DNA from: Histoplasma ohiense
Taxonomy: Eukaryota > Ascomycota > Eurotiomycetes > Onygenales > Ajellomycetaceae
Direction of reading: 5' to 3'
Assembly (NCBI GenBank): GCA_017607445.1
Contig: JAEVHH010000003.1
Coordinates: forward strand, 1,922,001 to 1,986,000
Length of the DNA stretch: 64,000 nt
Within the stretch, counting starts at the first letter, position 1. Every line of letters begins with the position of its first letter. The notes beneath the pieces are model-generated. The model was given only the letters and a program-made list of their open reading frames with translations, did not search any database and was not told the DNA's origin. Positions 22,197-32,624 of the stretch are shown here, one piece after another. The position numbers and the translations under genes are program-made.

Positions 22197-23970
22197 TCAG
22201 TGAGAGAGAAGCTTTTCAGCTTCTTTCTTATCAAATATATCTGTGAAGTCTTTGTACAATTTGAGTAGTTTCTTGTGCAGTTTCTTGAGATCTTTGAGTT
22301 CTAACTTTTCTAATGCTTTTTTGATATTCATTATGCTAGTAGTGAACACTTGGATGTTCTTCTTCTCATGTGCTTGATAGATTAGTAGTTTGTACACTTT
22401 CACTGATATCTGAATGAGATCAGCAGTTCTATTGACATTCTTCTTATAAATACAGTTGTCTTCTGAGAAAATAAGACAGCAGTTGCATGCATTCAACAAG
22501 GTTTCAAATTCTGTGAGTCATGATAGATCAAGCATTAGATCATACTCAAGATCTTGTATTTTATATGTATATACATTCTTTTTCTCATATCCTTCTACAT
22601 CAACATTAAATTTTACTATGTTGTAGAAGACTGATTCTCTGAGGTCATCAAATTCACTAAGCTTACACAGTTTGAAAAAGGAGATACACTGAAGCTTATG
22701 CTTCTCAATCAGCTGAATGTCTATAAGAGTGTAATGAAGAAAATCACTGTCTATCATTGCTTGTATATTGACTAGACTATTTACAATGACAGAGACTATG
22801 ATTGTATCTGCTTGTATTTTCTGCTTAAATCTTCAGCTAGCTTTCTGCTTCTTGAGCTCTCATCTGTATTTTAGAGTGAGAGCTCATCTTTTCTCTGTTC
22901 TTGCCTGTCTGCAGATGATGCAGTGTTCACACATATGAGGGGTTTACTCAGAGTGATTGTATTCAGACATTGATTCACAAAGTGCTCTGACTTATTGCAG
23001 TGTATGCAGACTTCTCTGACAATTCAGTCAGCAGCATTCTTCTCTGAGATGTTGAGAATCCTCAGACAACTTGCATTTATGTATGAAACTCAGTTCATTG
23101 ATTCTGATTTGAAGATGGGGGGTGCTTCAGAGCAGTTCAAGACATACACATTTATTCAGTGAAATTCTCTACAGTTTTGAAGCACACAGAACTGAGACAG
23201 ATTGTTGTTCAATAGATGAAGATCAGCACAGAATTCACTGTATATTAAAAGCTTTGAACACTCTATACTTTGATTATGCAATTGAAAGTTCAAGTTCTTG
23301 AACAATATGTTGATCTTGACAGCATCATCCCAGTCTTGCCTGTCTGCTTCTAGAAGCTTGCAATTGAATTCAGAAAGATAAGTTGTCAACACAACATTCA
23401 TCTGATGAATTTGATTAAGCCAGTCTAACATCTTGGCTTGAAGTGTAGGATTGAGGAAGAGAGAGTCAAGTTGTCAGAAGACTAGCTCTGATATATACTG
23501 ATGATTCTGACAATGACTCATTCAGAGTTGGAATTTTGCTAATGCATTGCCATTCAATCTGCTATGGATATACCACACTTGATTGGATAGCAAGCCTATT
23601 GCTTGTCTGTTGATGTTCAATTTGGCATTCACTTTTGACTTCCATGCAAGGTAGAGTGCTAGATCTTTCTCATATTTGTCAAGAATTGAAAGCTTCTCTC
23701 TTGAGAGCTTTTTGTGAGATGTGAGTGTAGAAGAAACAGTGAATGTGAGAGTGTTTATTTCAGCAAATTATCATTGTAATTCAGTCATCTGTAGCATCTG
23801 TTGCTGAAGAATGCTTTGTAGATCTAAGTTGTCATCCACCATGTTCAGATGCAGTGGATGTTCATAGAATTGTTCATAGTTCATTTCAATATCTAAGAAC
23901 ATGTAATAATAATAAAAGAAAAGAAATACTTGTAGACACTTGATTCTCTCACAGACACTATTCACAGTGT
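22197..23970 (-). pseudogene. G2 gag, zinc knuckle and protease, decayed
   Basis: Gag begins near 23890 (MNYEQFYEHPLHLNMVDDN...), with the capsid-like part at 23156-23431 (MLDWLNQIHQMN...). A CCHC zinc knuckle is readable at 22967-23008 as CIHCNKSEHFVNQC with correct spacing. A retropepsin-like AMIDSD, where DSG is expected, lies near 22735-22760. An open stretch follows at 22197-22499, linking to RT. The order supports a single gag-pol unit. Confidence 0.75.
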
Positions 23971-24259
23971 TGCAGCACTAAGCTTGATCAAGCTTCTTCA
24001 TGAACACTATTCACAGCATTACAGTTCATAAACACTCAGACCTTGTAGAACACAGTTGATTGTGTTTCAGACACTTAGACACAACAGTCTATATAACTAA
24101 TAATAGAGACACTCAGACTCACAAGAGATCTCTTGTAACAACTAGACACTCAGATCTGTAAACAACACACTCAGATGTAAGAACTGATAACAACACACTC
24201 AGACATAAGAACTAATAACAAGACACTCAGACCTTAAACACAGAAGAATCAATTTGTAA

Positions 24260-24793
24260 TGTAACAGATGTACTTCAATTAACAATTTGATACTATTCTA
24301 ATTACAGATTACAAATTAATTAAGAAAAGAAAGAGAAAAGAAATCAGAAGAAAAGATTGTACAAAGAGAGTTCTTATAGAAGAAAGTTCAGAGTGGAAGA
24401 ATATCAGAAGCCACTCCACAGTGGAGCACAGAGTGGAAGAACATTAAGAGATATGTGTAAGAATTGTTAGAAGTTACACAAGTGCAGAACATGAAGTGGA
24501 AGAATCATTGAGAGCTATGCAGAAGAATTGTTAGAGACTACACAAGTGTGGAACACAGAGCAGAGGAACATAAGAAGCTATACAGAAGAATTGTTAGAGA
24601 CTACATGAGCACAGAGCACAGAGCAGAAGAACATTAAGAGCTATGTGGAAGAATCATTAGAAACTACACAAGCACAGAGCACAGAGCAGAAGAACATCAA
24701 GGGTTACGCGAGGTCACAACAGCCAGAAACAAGCGGGTGCAGGAGGGGAGTTGGTTGCGTAAGTTAATTACTAACGGGTGCTAACCCATCACA
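24260..24793 (-). repeat. G2 LTR (5' LTR of copy b)
   Basis: This 534-bp LTR is the 5' LTR for the minus-strand element. Its right-hand 85 bp (gcgaggtcac, gcgggtgcag, aacgggtgc) keep CpGs, whereas the rest has lost nearly all. It includes the 60-bp tandem array at about 24350-24690. Confidence 0.9.
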
Positions 24794-24849
24794 TTACCTC
24801 TATATAGTTAGCTAGCGATTGCACAATGAGAAGAATTAACCATCCCACA

Positions 24850-24862
24850 GATTATGACTCAG
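24850..24862 (+). other. Copia1 primer-binding site
   Basis: gattatgactcag directly follows the 5' LTR. Ty1/Copia elements often prime from the anticodon arm of initiator tRNA-Met, whose complement contains ttatgag. This site, Copia2 (29939) and the TRIM (31024) all start with g-g/a-ttatga, which supports the assignment. Confidence 0.6.
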
Positions 24863-24879
24863 ATAGCAGATTTTTAAAT

Positions 24880-26400
24880 AAAACAAGATGTTTTAATTAG
24901 AATACACTGCAACTGACATTATATTGAATGAGTTGGACAATATTCCTCTGAAAAGAGAACTCTTTGTCTACAAAAGTGGTGTAATTTGACAGAATTGCTG
25001 TCAAGACTGCTGCAGAGATTTCATTACAATCTTGAAGAGATCAAAAACTTATTTATTTATTTTCATTCAGAACCTTTCTAAGTCAGATTGATTATAAATG
25101 ATTCTCAATTACCTGCAACCCTCATATCAGAATGTAAGAAGACACTACATTTGCAATCAAGAATCTCTCAATTCTTCCCCTCTGTTGTTGAGTAAGAATT
25201 CAGCTCAGAAGCAGAGAGTGATCAAACTGAATATATAATAACAGAGAAAGATACAACAATCTCTGACTCAGCATACAATACAGATAAGATATCAGAATAT
25301 GAGAAATTCAAAAATGATACACTCAGTTCTATATCAATGTCTACACTGAATTTCAATGATATAATGACTATAACTGCAACAGATCTCATCACATTCTGTA
25401 AGTGACTGATGACAGTATACATACAATCATCTTCTTCATTCTCTCTGAATTCTATATCAGTAGAAGATTCAAACCTTCTGACTCACAAATATCAGAAGAA
25501 AGCACAGATCTTGTTGAATATAAAGTCTGTTACCACATTCAATGACACCAACTATCAAATATGAAAGATAGCAATATTGTCAGACACAGAGGTGATTGAT
25601 GAAGCAGATATTCTAAATAAGAATCAGCAGAAACCATCTGAGAATTTATCTTCACTCAATCAAAGATACTGAGTGATATGTTCAAAATTACTCTTTCATC
25701 AGATGTTGCAATTCTTGGTAGATTCTGTCTGTTTAATGATGAAATTCATACAATCTGACAACACAGCAGCTCTATGAAATAAGATAAGTGCAGTATACAT
25801 GATGTTTCTTGAGAAGAAGAGAATTAACATTCTCAAAGAATTTACTCATCTGTATATCAAGAACAGTGATTATCTGATATACATTCATCAATATCACTAT
25901 CTATTCACTCATATATAAGAACTCATGAAGGACTGTGGTGAGAACTATCTCCATAATTTCTTTATAATCAGTCTCTGAGATTATCAGAGGTTCTATATCA
26001 AATCTCATCTTGATATATTCTACAGAACAGATCAGAGCCTGATTGTCAATCTAGATATCAACAATCTTACAAAGCAAATCACTCACTGTATGAACAAGTC
26101 AGAGAATTCTGAACACTCTAAACCTTCAAAGATCAATGCAGTCATCAATGATAATGACAACACAACTTTCATCACAACTGCAAAGTGTGGATACTGCAAA
26201 ATTTCAGAGCATACAAAAGCTATATACTATCATCTGAACTCTGACAAAACATCTGAGTGATGGAGAAGAGATAACAAAGATAACAAGAGCACTGACAATA
26301 TGAAAGATATCAAAAAAAAGAGAAAAGATAAGAAGAAGAATAAGAATGATGATAAATCTACTGACATCAAAGTATCAGATCTTCTCATCTCATAATCTAG
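24880..26400 (+). pseudogene. Copia1 gag with zinc-knuckle remnant, decayed
   Basis: This is a Copia-type gag region. Near 26184-26226 it reads KCGYCKISEHTKAIY, a CCHC knuckle in which the last cysteine is now tyrosine. An acidic, asparagine/lysine-rich tail follows (about 26280-26370). Upstream, only short open pieces remain between TGA codons. The role would be packaging element RNA. Confidence 0.6.
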
Positions 26401-29400
26401 TGCTAACACAGCAATTGCTTTATTCATATTGTTCATTATAACATTCAAACCTTGATATCTCAACATCTGTGCAAGCTTCAATATGATGAGTGAAAGACAC
26501 TTGTTGATGTGCTTGAAGTTGTTTCAGAGTGATTTACAAATTACCACTGCAGATGATGAAGTAGAACAGATTGAGAAGATAGATGATATTCTTCTTGAAT
26601 CAGAAAGAAGAGATATCTCAGTTAATCACATTAACTGAATTCTCAATCTCACAGTCAATCTTCTATTCTTTGTCAAGCTAGAAGATCAAGATTTCAGATA
26701 TCAACTATCTGATACCATCTTTTTTTATTTTACAATAAGAGCTCTGAACAGTGCCAACTTCACCACTGTTCACACATTCAAAGAATCAGTCTACAAAATA
26801 ATAGAATGAGAATTTCAAGTAGACATTCATCACCCATTTCAGATCATTCATTTTATGACCAAATCTTACAATTACAGAGATGCAATGTCAACAATCACAG
26901 AGAAATCTGATGATCAATCTAGCAATCACAATCCTCTTACAAGAACACTCATGAAATGACATGTCACTCTAGAGTATATTCACACTGATATGATCATTGC
27001 ACTAGTAAAGAATTCATCATTCAGTATCTGTATCAAAGAATCTAAAACAGACTTCTTCTGCAACAGCTGTATCAAAGCAGACATGACATGCAAGTTCTCA
27101 CAAATCTCAATGCCACAAATGTTGTGAGCAATGCAATATGTTCATATCAACCTTGCTGACAGCAGTCATACACTGAATGACATGTCCAATTACTCTATAG
27201 AATCTCATCAAGAGATCAAATATTATATACTAATCACTGATGACATCATCTGTTACAGATGGATTTATTTTTTACATATCAAAGATCAAGTCATTGAAAT
27301 TTACATTCACTGAGTTCAATTCATGAAGAATCTCAGCTTCATACCATCAGTGCTAGTTAGAACTGATATCAATGATGTTTTTCAATCAAACAAAATGACA
27401 ACAATGATGTTTAAAGATGACACTATCTGAAAATCTACTACATCTCAATCTCCTCATCAAGATGGTGTTTCTGAGAGGGGAATTTGTATGATAATGACAT
27501 GCACAAGAGCAGTGCTTCTAGACATGAATATATCAAAGAAGTTCTGAGCAGATGTTCTCAAAACAGTGATTGCAAATTATCAACAACACACTGACTTCCA
27601 CCACTCTATATAATGAGAAATACTGATCTATCATCAACATCAACAAAGTGTCTACACAATACTCTTATATGATCCTCTTCTCAGTGCTAACCAACATCTC
27701 ACTTCAACTTCATCATTTTTGAGAGCTAGATGTTGATGTTTACACACATCTTCATGAATCTCAAAAACCAACTGACAAACTGTCTGTGAGAGCAGAAATC
27801 TATAAACTTATAGAGTTTTATGATAACTCAATCTATCATCTCTGAAGTTCTACAATCAATAAAATAATTGTCATCAGTGATGTTGTTTTCCCTACAAAAA
27901 AATCTATAATCTCACAGAACAACACTAATCAGACAACATCTGAAGCTGCAAGTTCAGCAATTTATCTTATTGATGATACTTCTATTTCTGAATTAGCTGA
28001 TACTGATTGAGTAAGATCAGTGAAAGTATTCATCATCTACATTTCTTCTTCTCTCACTGATTCTGTTCTGAAAGAATATAAGGATGCTGTTAGTAGATCT
28101 GGAGAGATTGACAAATATTGACAGAAATTGATGAAATGTGAGATTGCAGATTTGAAATGAAGAAATATCTGAATAATAATCCTATATTCTGACATCTCTT
28201 CTGATGAGTCAGTAGCTTTCAGCTGCTGAATTTATGTCAAAAAAAATTGCCCTCAGAATTCCAACACAGATTCTGATGAAATATTATGAAAATCTCAATG
28301 AATAGTGTGCAGTAATTGATTAAAGAAAAGCATATGTGAAGAAATATACACATTCATTGTTAATGACACTACTAATTGCATGATGTTCACAATAGCAGCA
28401 AAGTGAGATTGAATCTTGCATCAGATTGATATAGTTATGATCTATCTACACAGCCAACTTGATAAAACAATTTATATACAGCAATCTATCAGATTTGAGA
28501 TGAGAACTTCACATATGATGATTTGTGCTGTCAGAGACTCTCTATACAGATTGAACTCTGCTGCTAAAATTTGATACAATTTTCTTACAGCATTACTCTG
28601 TGAGAATGATTTCAAATCTAACTCATACAACTCTGCTCTATAACATCATATATCATGCAATCATCTTTATATGATGATCTATATGAATGATCTTCATATT
28701 ATAGCAGAAGATTCAGCAGATGCTGATTGACTAGTTAACATTCTCATCAATAAATTAGAAATTAAAAATTTAAAAGAATCTTTGAAATACTTAGATATGA
28801 AAGTTGAACATTGCTCTGATGATGCTATAAAATTGATATTGAGATGCTATATCAATTGTTTAGTGCAAGATTTTCATCTAGATAATGTCATCTCTGTCTC
28901 TATATCAATACTTGAAGAGTTGAAGATAGACAATATCTTCATATCAGAATGAGAAGAAGAATTCTTCAAAGAATAATATCAATATAAAATAGAGTACTTA
29001 CAGTATCTGACAGTCAAATTACACTCAGATATTATATGAACAGCATCTCTACTAGTGTAGAAGAATACTGTATCTACATCTAAAATATGAAAAGCTTTTC
29101 TCTGTGTCATACAATATCTAAAAGAAACAAGCAATCTTGGCATCTTATACAAAGATTTTAAGAATAAGATTGATGAATTCCTCAATGCATCATATCTGCT
29201 GATAGATTATACAGATTCAGATTGAGCAGAACTGTTGAACAGCAAATACAAATCTATTTTGAATTTCATATTCAAGTTAGCAGATGCATCAATTTCATGA
29301 TATTCATTCAAACAATCTTGTGTTTCTTTAAGTTCAAATGAGACAGAATACATGGCACTTAGTAAAGCAGTATACAAAGTAATATGATTGTGCAATATGA

Positions 29401-29690
29401 TGATGAAACTAGAATTCATTACAACAAAGAATCTCTTGTCTATCAGAGTAGATAATAAAAATTCAATTGATTTAGCTATCATTGTCACAATCACAGTGTG
29501 CAGCAAGCATATTGACACTCACTTTCACTATTCTCACATGTAATTGAATGAAGATATTATTTCTATTAAACATATTCCCACTGAGAATATAATGACAGAT
29601 GGATTAATCAAATCTCTGAGCACAGTGGCATTTAGATGTTTCATTGATTTGCTAGAACTTTTCACTGATAACAGTGAGAATGATTAAATT
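26400..29690 (+). pseudogene. Copia1 pol: protease, integrase, RT, RNase H, decayed
   Basis: Copia order is visible, with integrase before RT. Integrase has LEYIHTDM near 26970-26995. RT reads like the Copia block IDIVMIYLHSQLDKTIYIQQ at about 28425-28485 and has MIYMNDLHIIAE near 28674-28710, where YVDDL is usual, so one catalytic aspartate is altered. RNase H ends with HIPTENIMTDGLIKSL near 29570-29616, matching the terminal ADxLTK-type block of Copia. Stops are frequent throughout. Confidence 0.75.
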
Positions 29691-29784
29691 TCTGTATGTA
29701 GCATGATTTTGGAATGATTCAAGTTGAGATAGCTAGCATGGAAGATTCGTAGAAACACATCACACATGTTGGTGTGTGGGGGGG

Positions 29785-29882
29785 TGTTGAGCACTAGTTG
29801 CCCAGGCGGCCCTCCACCGCACGTGATTACCCCTATATAGTTAGCTAGCGATCGCACAATGAGAAGAATTAACCATCCCACA
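29785..29882 (+). repeat. Copia1 3' LTR
   Basis: This 98-bp LTR reads TGTTGAGCAC...ATCCCACA. It is preceded by a G-rich polypurine tract (gtgtgggggggg, 29773-29784). It retains at least six CpGs (ggcggcc, ccgcacgtg, gcgatcgc), whereas the internal region ending about 100 bp upstream has nearly none. Confidence 0.9.
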
Positions 29883-30159
29883 CATATATTAGTTGCCACT
29901 AGATAGATAAACAATCAATCAAGAGCAACCCTCTCACAGGTTATGAAGCTCTTGCACTTCTACAAAGTGATAACTTGCAATAATCTCTTTAATAATCTCT
30001 TCTTTTGTTAAAAGAACCTCTTCTTCCATTCATTTTGATACCCTGATACCTGATAACCTCAATAACTTGATAACCAAATGCCTATTAGTACGCGAGCAAC
30101 AAACTGCAAAGAAACACCAGGGAATCAAATCAGTGCATCTGGATCCTTTCCAACACCAA

Positions 30160-30352
30160 TAACCACTCAATGACCACAATATCAAGCCTCAGGACATCAA
30201 GAGATGCACTCACTGCAAGAAGAATAATCATGTGAAACTCAACTGCTTCTTTGCACACTCTGAGAAGCACTCTTCAGAATGGAAGGATAGAACAAAGAAG
30301 AATGATGATGACTCAGCATCTATGTACAGCACTGTTGAGCAAGTCTTCTAAC
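30160..30352 (+). pseudogene. Copia2 gag zinc-knuckle fragment
   Basis: An open stretch of about 60 codons ends at a TAA near 30349. It carries a perfect CCHC knuckle, CTHCKKNNHVKLNC, at 30205-30246, followed by a charged tail (KKNDDD) and STVEQVF. No start codon in this frame is convincing, and a stop lies just upstream, so this is the end of a gag gene kept in a non-autonomous element. Keeping the nucleocapsid motif may relate to RNA packaging, but that is inference. Confidence 0.6.
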
Positions 30353-30590
30353 CATACCCATAACCCCGCAGTATCAACAATATTGCAGATATAACCATAA
30401 CCATACCCATAACCCCATGGTATCAACAATATTGCGGATATAACCATAACCATACCCATAACCCCATGGTATCAACAATATTGCGGATATAACCATAACC
30501 ATAACCATAACCCCGTGGTATCAACAATATCATGGATATAACCATAACCATAACCCCATGGTGTTCACAACATCATGGATATAACCATAT
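30350..30590 (+). repeat. 49-bp minisatellite in Copia2
   Basis: The word taacccc recurs at 30361, 30410, 30459, 30508 and 30551, giving three 49-bp periods and one of 43 bp. Each unit has accataacccataacccc, then atcaacaatattgcggatata. Units differ at CpG or CCCATGG positions (ccgcag, ccatgg, ccgtgg). Confidence 0.85.
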
Positions 30591-30860
30591 CGATAACCGA
30601 GAACGATGGAATGATAACAACAAGAATCAACAAGAATATGAGATCCCACAGTGTTAGAATGACTGAAGGAGTAATACAGATACAGAAAGGGCGGATTTGT
30701 GTTCTTTCTTGCATGATTTATGCTGTAATTTCATGTATTGGGCCTAGTTCTTATGAGGAAACTAGATGCCAGTTTTTGTAATTAATTATTATTGCAGATT
30801 TGAATGATTTGGGCGTTCTCGTGGCTGCGTGGGCAAGTTGGCCTGCGTAGCATGGGGGGG

Positions 30861-31391
30861 TGTTGGTGCTACTACACAAGCCCTATCCCACGTGACCCAC
30901 ACATACATATATTAGTTGCCACTAGATAGATAAATGTTCGGGGGATTGGATTGAGTGATTTGTACCCTCTATACCACCACAGCACTGGTGGTGATTGAGC
31001 TCTTTTGCTCTAGTGGTCTAATAGATTATGAGCCTGTGTAAGCGCGACTGCTACAGGGTGTGCCAACATGCTATCACAGATTCAAATCAGATCAAAGCCA
31101 GAAGAATATCCCTTACTAATGCACATTCTCTTACCAAGGTGGAGGAGATTGATGGTTAGACACCCAGAAATACCCCAGACCACCAAGGACCAATGACAGT
31201 AGAGTAGTGGAATTTAGAAAGAGCCAGATTCTCCCAGCTGGCTGGATGGTAGAGTGAGTCCAAGGGGGGGTGTTGGGGGGATTGGATTGAGTGATTCATA
31301 TCCTCTATACCATCACAGCACTGGTGGTGATTGAGCTCTTTTGCCCTAGTGGTCTAATAATAAACAACCAATCAAGAGCAACCCTCTCACA
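30861..31391 (+). repeat. Copia2 3' LTR, interrupted by the TRIM
   Basis: The LTR is 30861-30934 plus 31365-31391 (101 bp after removing the TRIM and one ATAAA copy), reading TGTTGGTGCT...CTCTCACA. It contains the intact sequence into which Copia1 jumped in the 5' LTR (cacacatacatatattag). Confidence 0.88.
30935..31359 (+). mobile_element. TRIM: terminal-repeat retrotransposon in miniature
   Basis: This 425-bp element has 89-bp direct terminal repeats (30935-31023 and 31271-31359) and is flanked by ATAAA (30930-30934 and 31360-31364). The 247-bp internal region begins gattatgagcctg, a good match to the initiator tRNA-Met anticodon-arm primer site, and ends with caaggggggg as polypurine tract. 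There is no coding capacity. The repeats start TGTT and end AATA rather than CA. LTR differences include ttgt versus tcat, the two decay products of one CpG. TRIMs are best known in plants. Confidence 0.9.
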
Positions 31392-31396
31392 AATTG

Positions 31397-31837
31397 TATA
31401 TAGTATTAATAAGCTTATGAATATTATCAATAATTTGTGGGATGTCTAAGTGGTTGTATTAGCATGTCGGCAGCTGAGGCATATATGTGCGGTGCGCTAG
31501 TCCGTGATAGGCAGCCTAGAGCCAACATAATTATTATCAATTGTTAAGTATTACATAATCATCAGAACAGAATCAAACTTGAGTTAAAATTATAATCAAT
31601 TTCAGATTATATTCTTATTTTTCATAGTCAGTCACTTTATATGAAATAATAAATTTTGTTGATTTCATAATAGTTATATTAGATTTAAATCTGATTTTTT
31701 TATACTACATTTCTGAAAATTTTAATTCTTTTACACTCTCATTCTGATTCTGATCTCACTGGAAATCACATCAAGAAATGGACTGGGATCAAATCAAATT
31801 AGATCAAACATGAAATTCATGGTTTCACTGATCAGCT
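31397..31837. other. Host flank, no gene seen
   Basis: AT-rich sequence follows the Copia2 target duplication. A short CpG-containing patch at about 31440-31515 includes taagtggtt and ggtgcgctagtccg, faintly like tRNA A and B boxes, but no cloverleaf can be drawn with confidence. Otherwise nothing is recognisable. Confidence 0.4.
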
Positions 31838-32003
31838 TAGTGATGACAATATTATCTATATAATACTCACTGATATTCATGAATAAAGGAGATCAGTGAT
31901 TAGCTTTGAATAATAGAGAGTAATATCTTCTTAATATCTTTGTGTGTACTTCACACTACTCATATAGCTATTCTTGTAAACTACCTCTTACAGCAATCTT
32001 GCA
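31838..32003 (+). repeat. Diverged G3-type LTR fragment
   Basis: Sequence from gatgacaatattatctat to cctcttacag parallels 8215-8365 of the G3 LTR, including the shared stretch gatcagtgattagctttgaa and then tgtacttcacactactc. Only the right half of the LTR is present, with no partner LTR nearby, so it is a solo or truncated relic beside the host gene. Confidence 0.7.
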
Positions 32004-32010
32004 TTTTTGA

Positions 32011-32624
32011 TTGATATTTCACAGGTAAATGGACTTGATTACATCCTTCTGGCATTGGCAGACTCTTGACACTCAGTTGATTTCAATAGGTGCTTTTAAG
32101 GTCTCAACAATAAGATTATGAAGGATTTGAGGTGTACAAGGGAAACCGCAATCTGCCAGTTGATTGATATGAAAAAGGAGTCAATTTTCTTGTGAATCTG
32201 TGAGGATTTCGGTGTGGATAGAGCTTGCTTCCCCTCTTGATGTTTGAACACCTCTATACCGCCGCGACAACGTATATCAACTGATTCCATATTTTTTAGT
32301 GGTCTCAGTGTAATTAGGGACCAATTGCGCGTTCAAATCATCAATCGCGGCTTGTATAACTGCTTCGTGGTGCATTTTGTGGGTGGTTAAAAGATGAATT
32401 AAGAATGAAGATTTGGGTGGGCGTTGGGTGTAAACGGGCCTTGGGTGGTTGATTACGTTACCATATATCGCCTAGTGTCAGACCTTGTCCCACAGCTCCA
32501 CTTCCTTAAATTTTGCGGGTTTTTTTTTTGGGGGGGTCCTCGATCTATTGACCTTGCGAGAACAATTGAATTGCTCTTTAATCTTAATAGGCTACTCTGT
32601 TGTCGTGGCACTAAAGTAGTCGAG
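32011..32624. other. Upstream region of the Nopp140-like gene
   Basis: CpG content is normal here, marking the start of unmutated host sequence. It holds a minus-strand open frame of 64 codons at 32096-32290 that I do not recognise and would not call a gene without transcript support. A T9-G7 tract lies at 32521-32537 and an AT-rich stretch (ctctttaatcttaatag) just before the gene. The promoter and 5' UTR of the gene should lie between about 32300 and 32624. Confidence 0.45.

Larger units (their letters stand above)
18718..24793 (-). mobile_element. G2 Ty3 chromovirus, complete (copy b)
   Basis: This 6,076-bp element is bounded by 534-bp LTRs (18718-19251 and 24260-24793) and flanked by the target duplication TTACC (18713-18717 and 24794-24798). 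It lies inside the Copia1 5' LTR. The coding order on the minus strand is gag, protease, RT, RNase H, integrase, chromodomain. The frame is less broken than in G1, but stops and frameshifts are present. CpG is almost absent internally, while the outermost tens of bases at each end retain it (18719-18745 and 24707-24777). Confidence 0.92.
18671..29882 (+). mobile_element. Copia1: complete Ty1/Copia element (composite span)
   Basis: The element inserted in the 5' LTR of Copia2, with target duplication CATAT at 18666-18670 and 29883-29887. The uninterrupted target can be read at 30891-30920. The 5' LTR is 18671-18717 plus 24799-24849 (98 bp), the internal region is 24850-29784 (4,935 bp), and the 3' LTR is 29785-29882 (98 bp). 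G2 copy b sits inside the 5' LTR. The two LTRs differ at exactly two positions, both former CpGs (18709 vs 29823; 24820 vs 29853). Internal genes are heavily decayed while the LTRs keep CpG. Confidence 0.9.
29939..30860 (+). other. Copia2 internal region
   Basis: This 922-bp internal region starts with a tRNA-iMet-like primer site (ggttatgaagctc, 29939-29951). It holds a gag fragment and a 49-bp minisatellite, then about 250 bp of non-coding sequence, and ends in catggggggg before the 3' LTR. CpG is present (acgcgag at 30090, gggcggatt, ggcgttctcg), unlike the Copia1 internal region next to it. Confidence 0.8.
18621..31391 (+). mobile_element. Copia2: miniature gag-only Copia-type element (composite span)
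   Basis: Without its nested insertions this element is 1,124 bp: a 101-bp 5' LTR (18621-18670 plus 29888-29938), 922 bp internal (29939-30860) and a 101-bp 3' LTR (30861-30934 plus 31365-31391). The target duplication AATTG is at 18616-18620 and 31392-31396. The internal part starts ggttatgaagctc, resembling the half-tRNA-iMet primer site of Copia elements, and ends in a G-rich tract (catggggggg) before the 3' LTR. It carries only a gag zinc-knuckle fragment and a minisatellite, with no pol, so it would need enzymes from a partner. The two reassembled LTRs show only about two differences. Confidence 0.85.

Noticed and set aside
31440..31515. Possible tRNA or tRNA-derived SINE (taagtggtt, ggtgcgctagtccg)
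   Set aside because: A and B box resemblance is weak, and I cannot fold a cloverleaf with an acceptor stem.
32096..32290. 64-codon minus-strand open frame upstream of the host gene
   Set aside because: It is open and in CpG-normal DNA, but there is no recognisable domain, splice pattern or continuation; kept only as a note in the upstream region.
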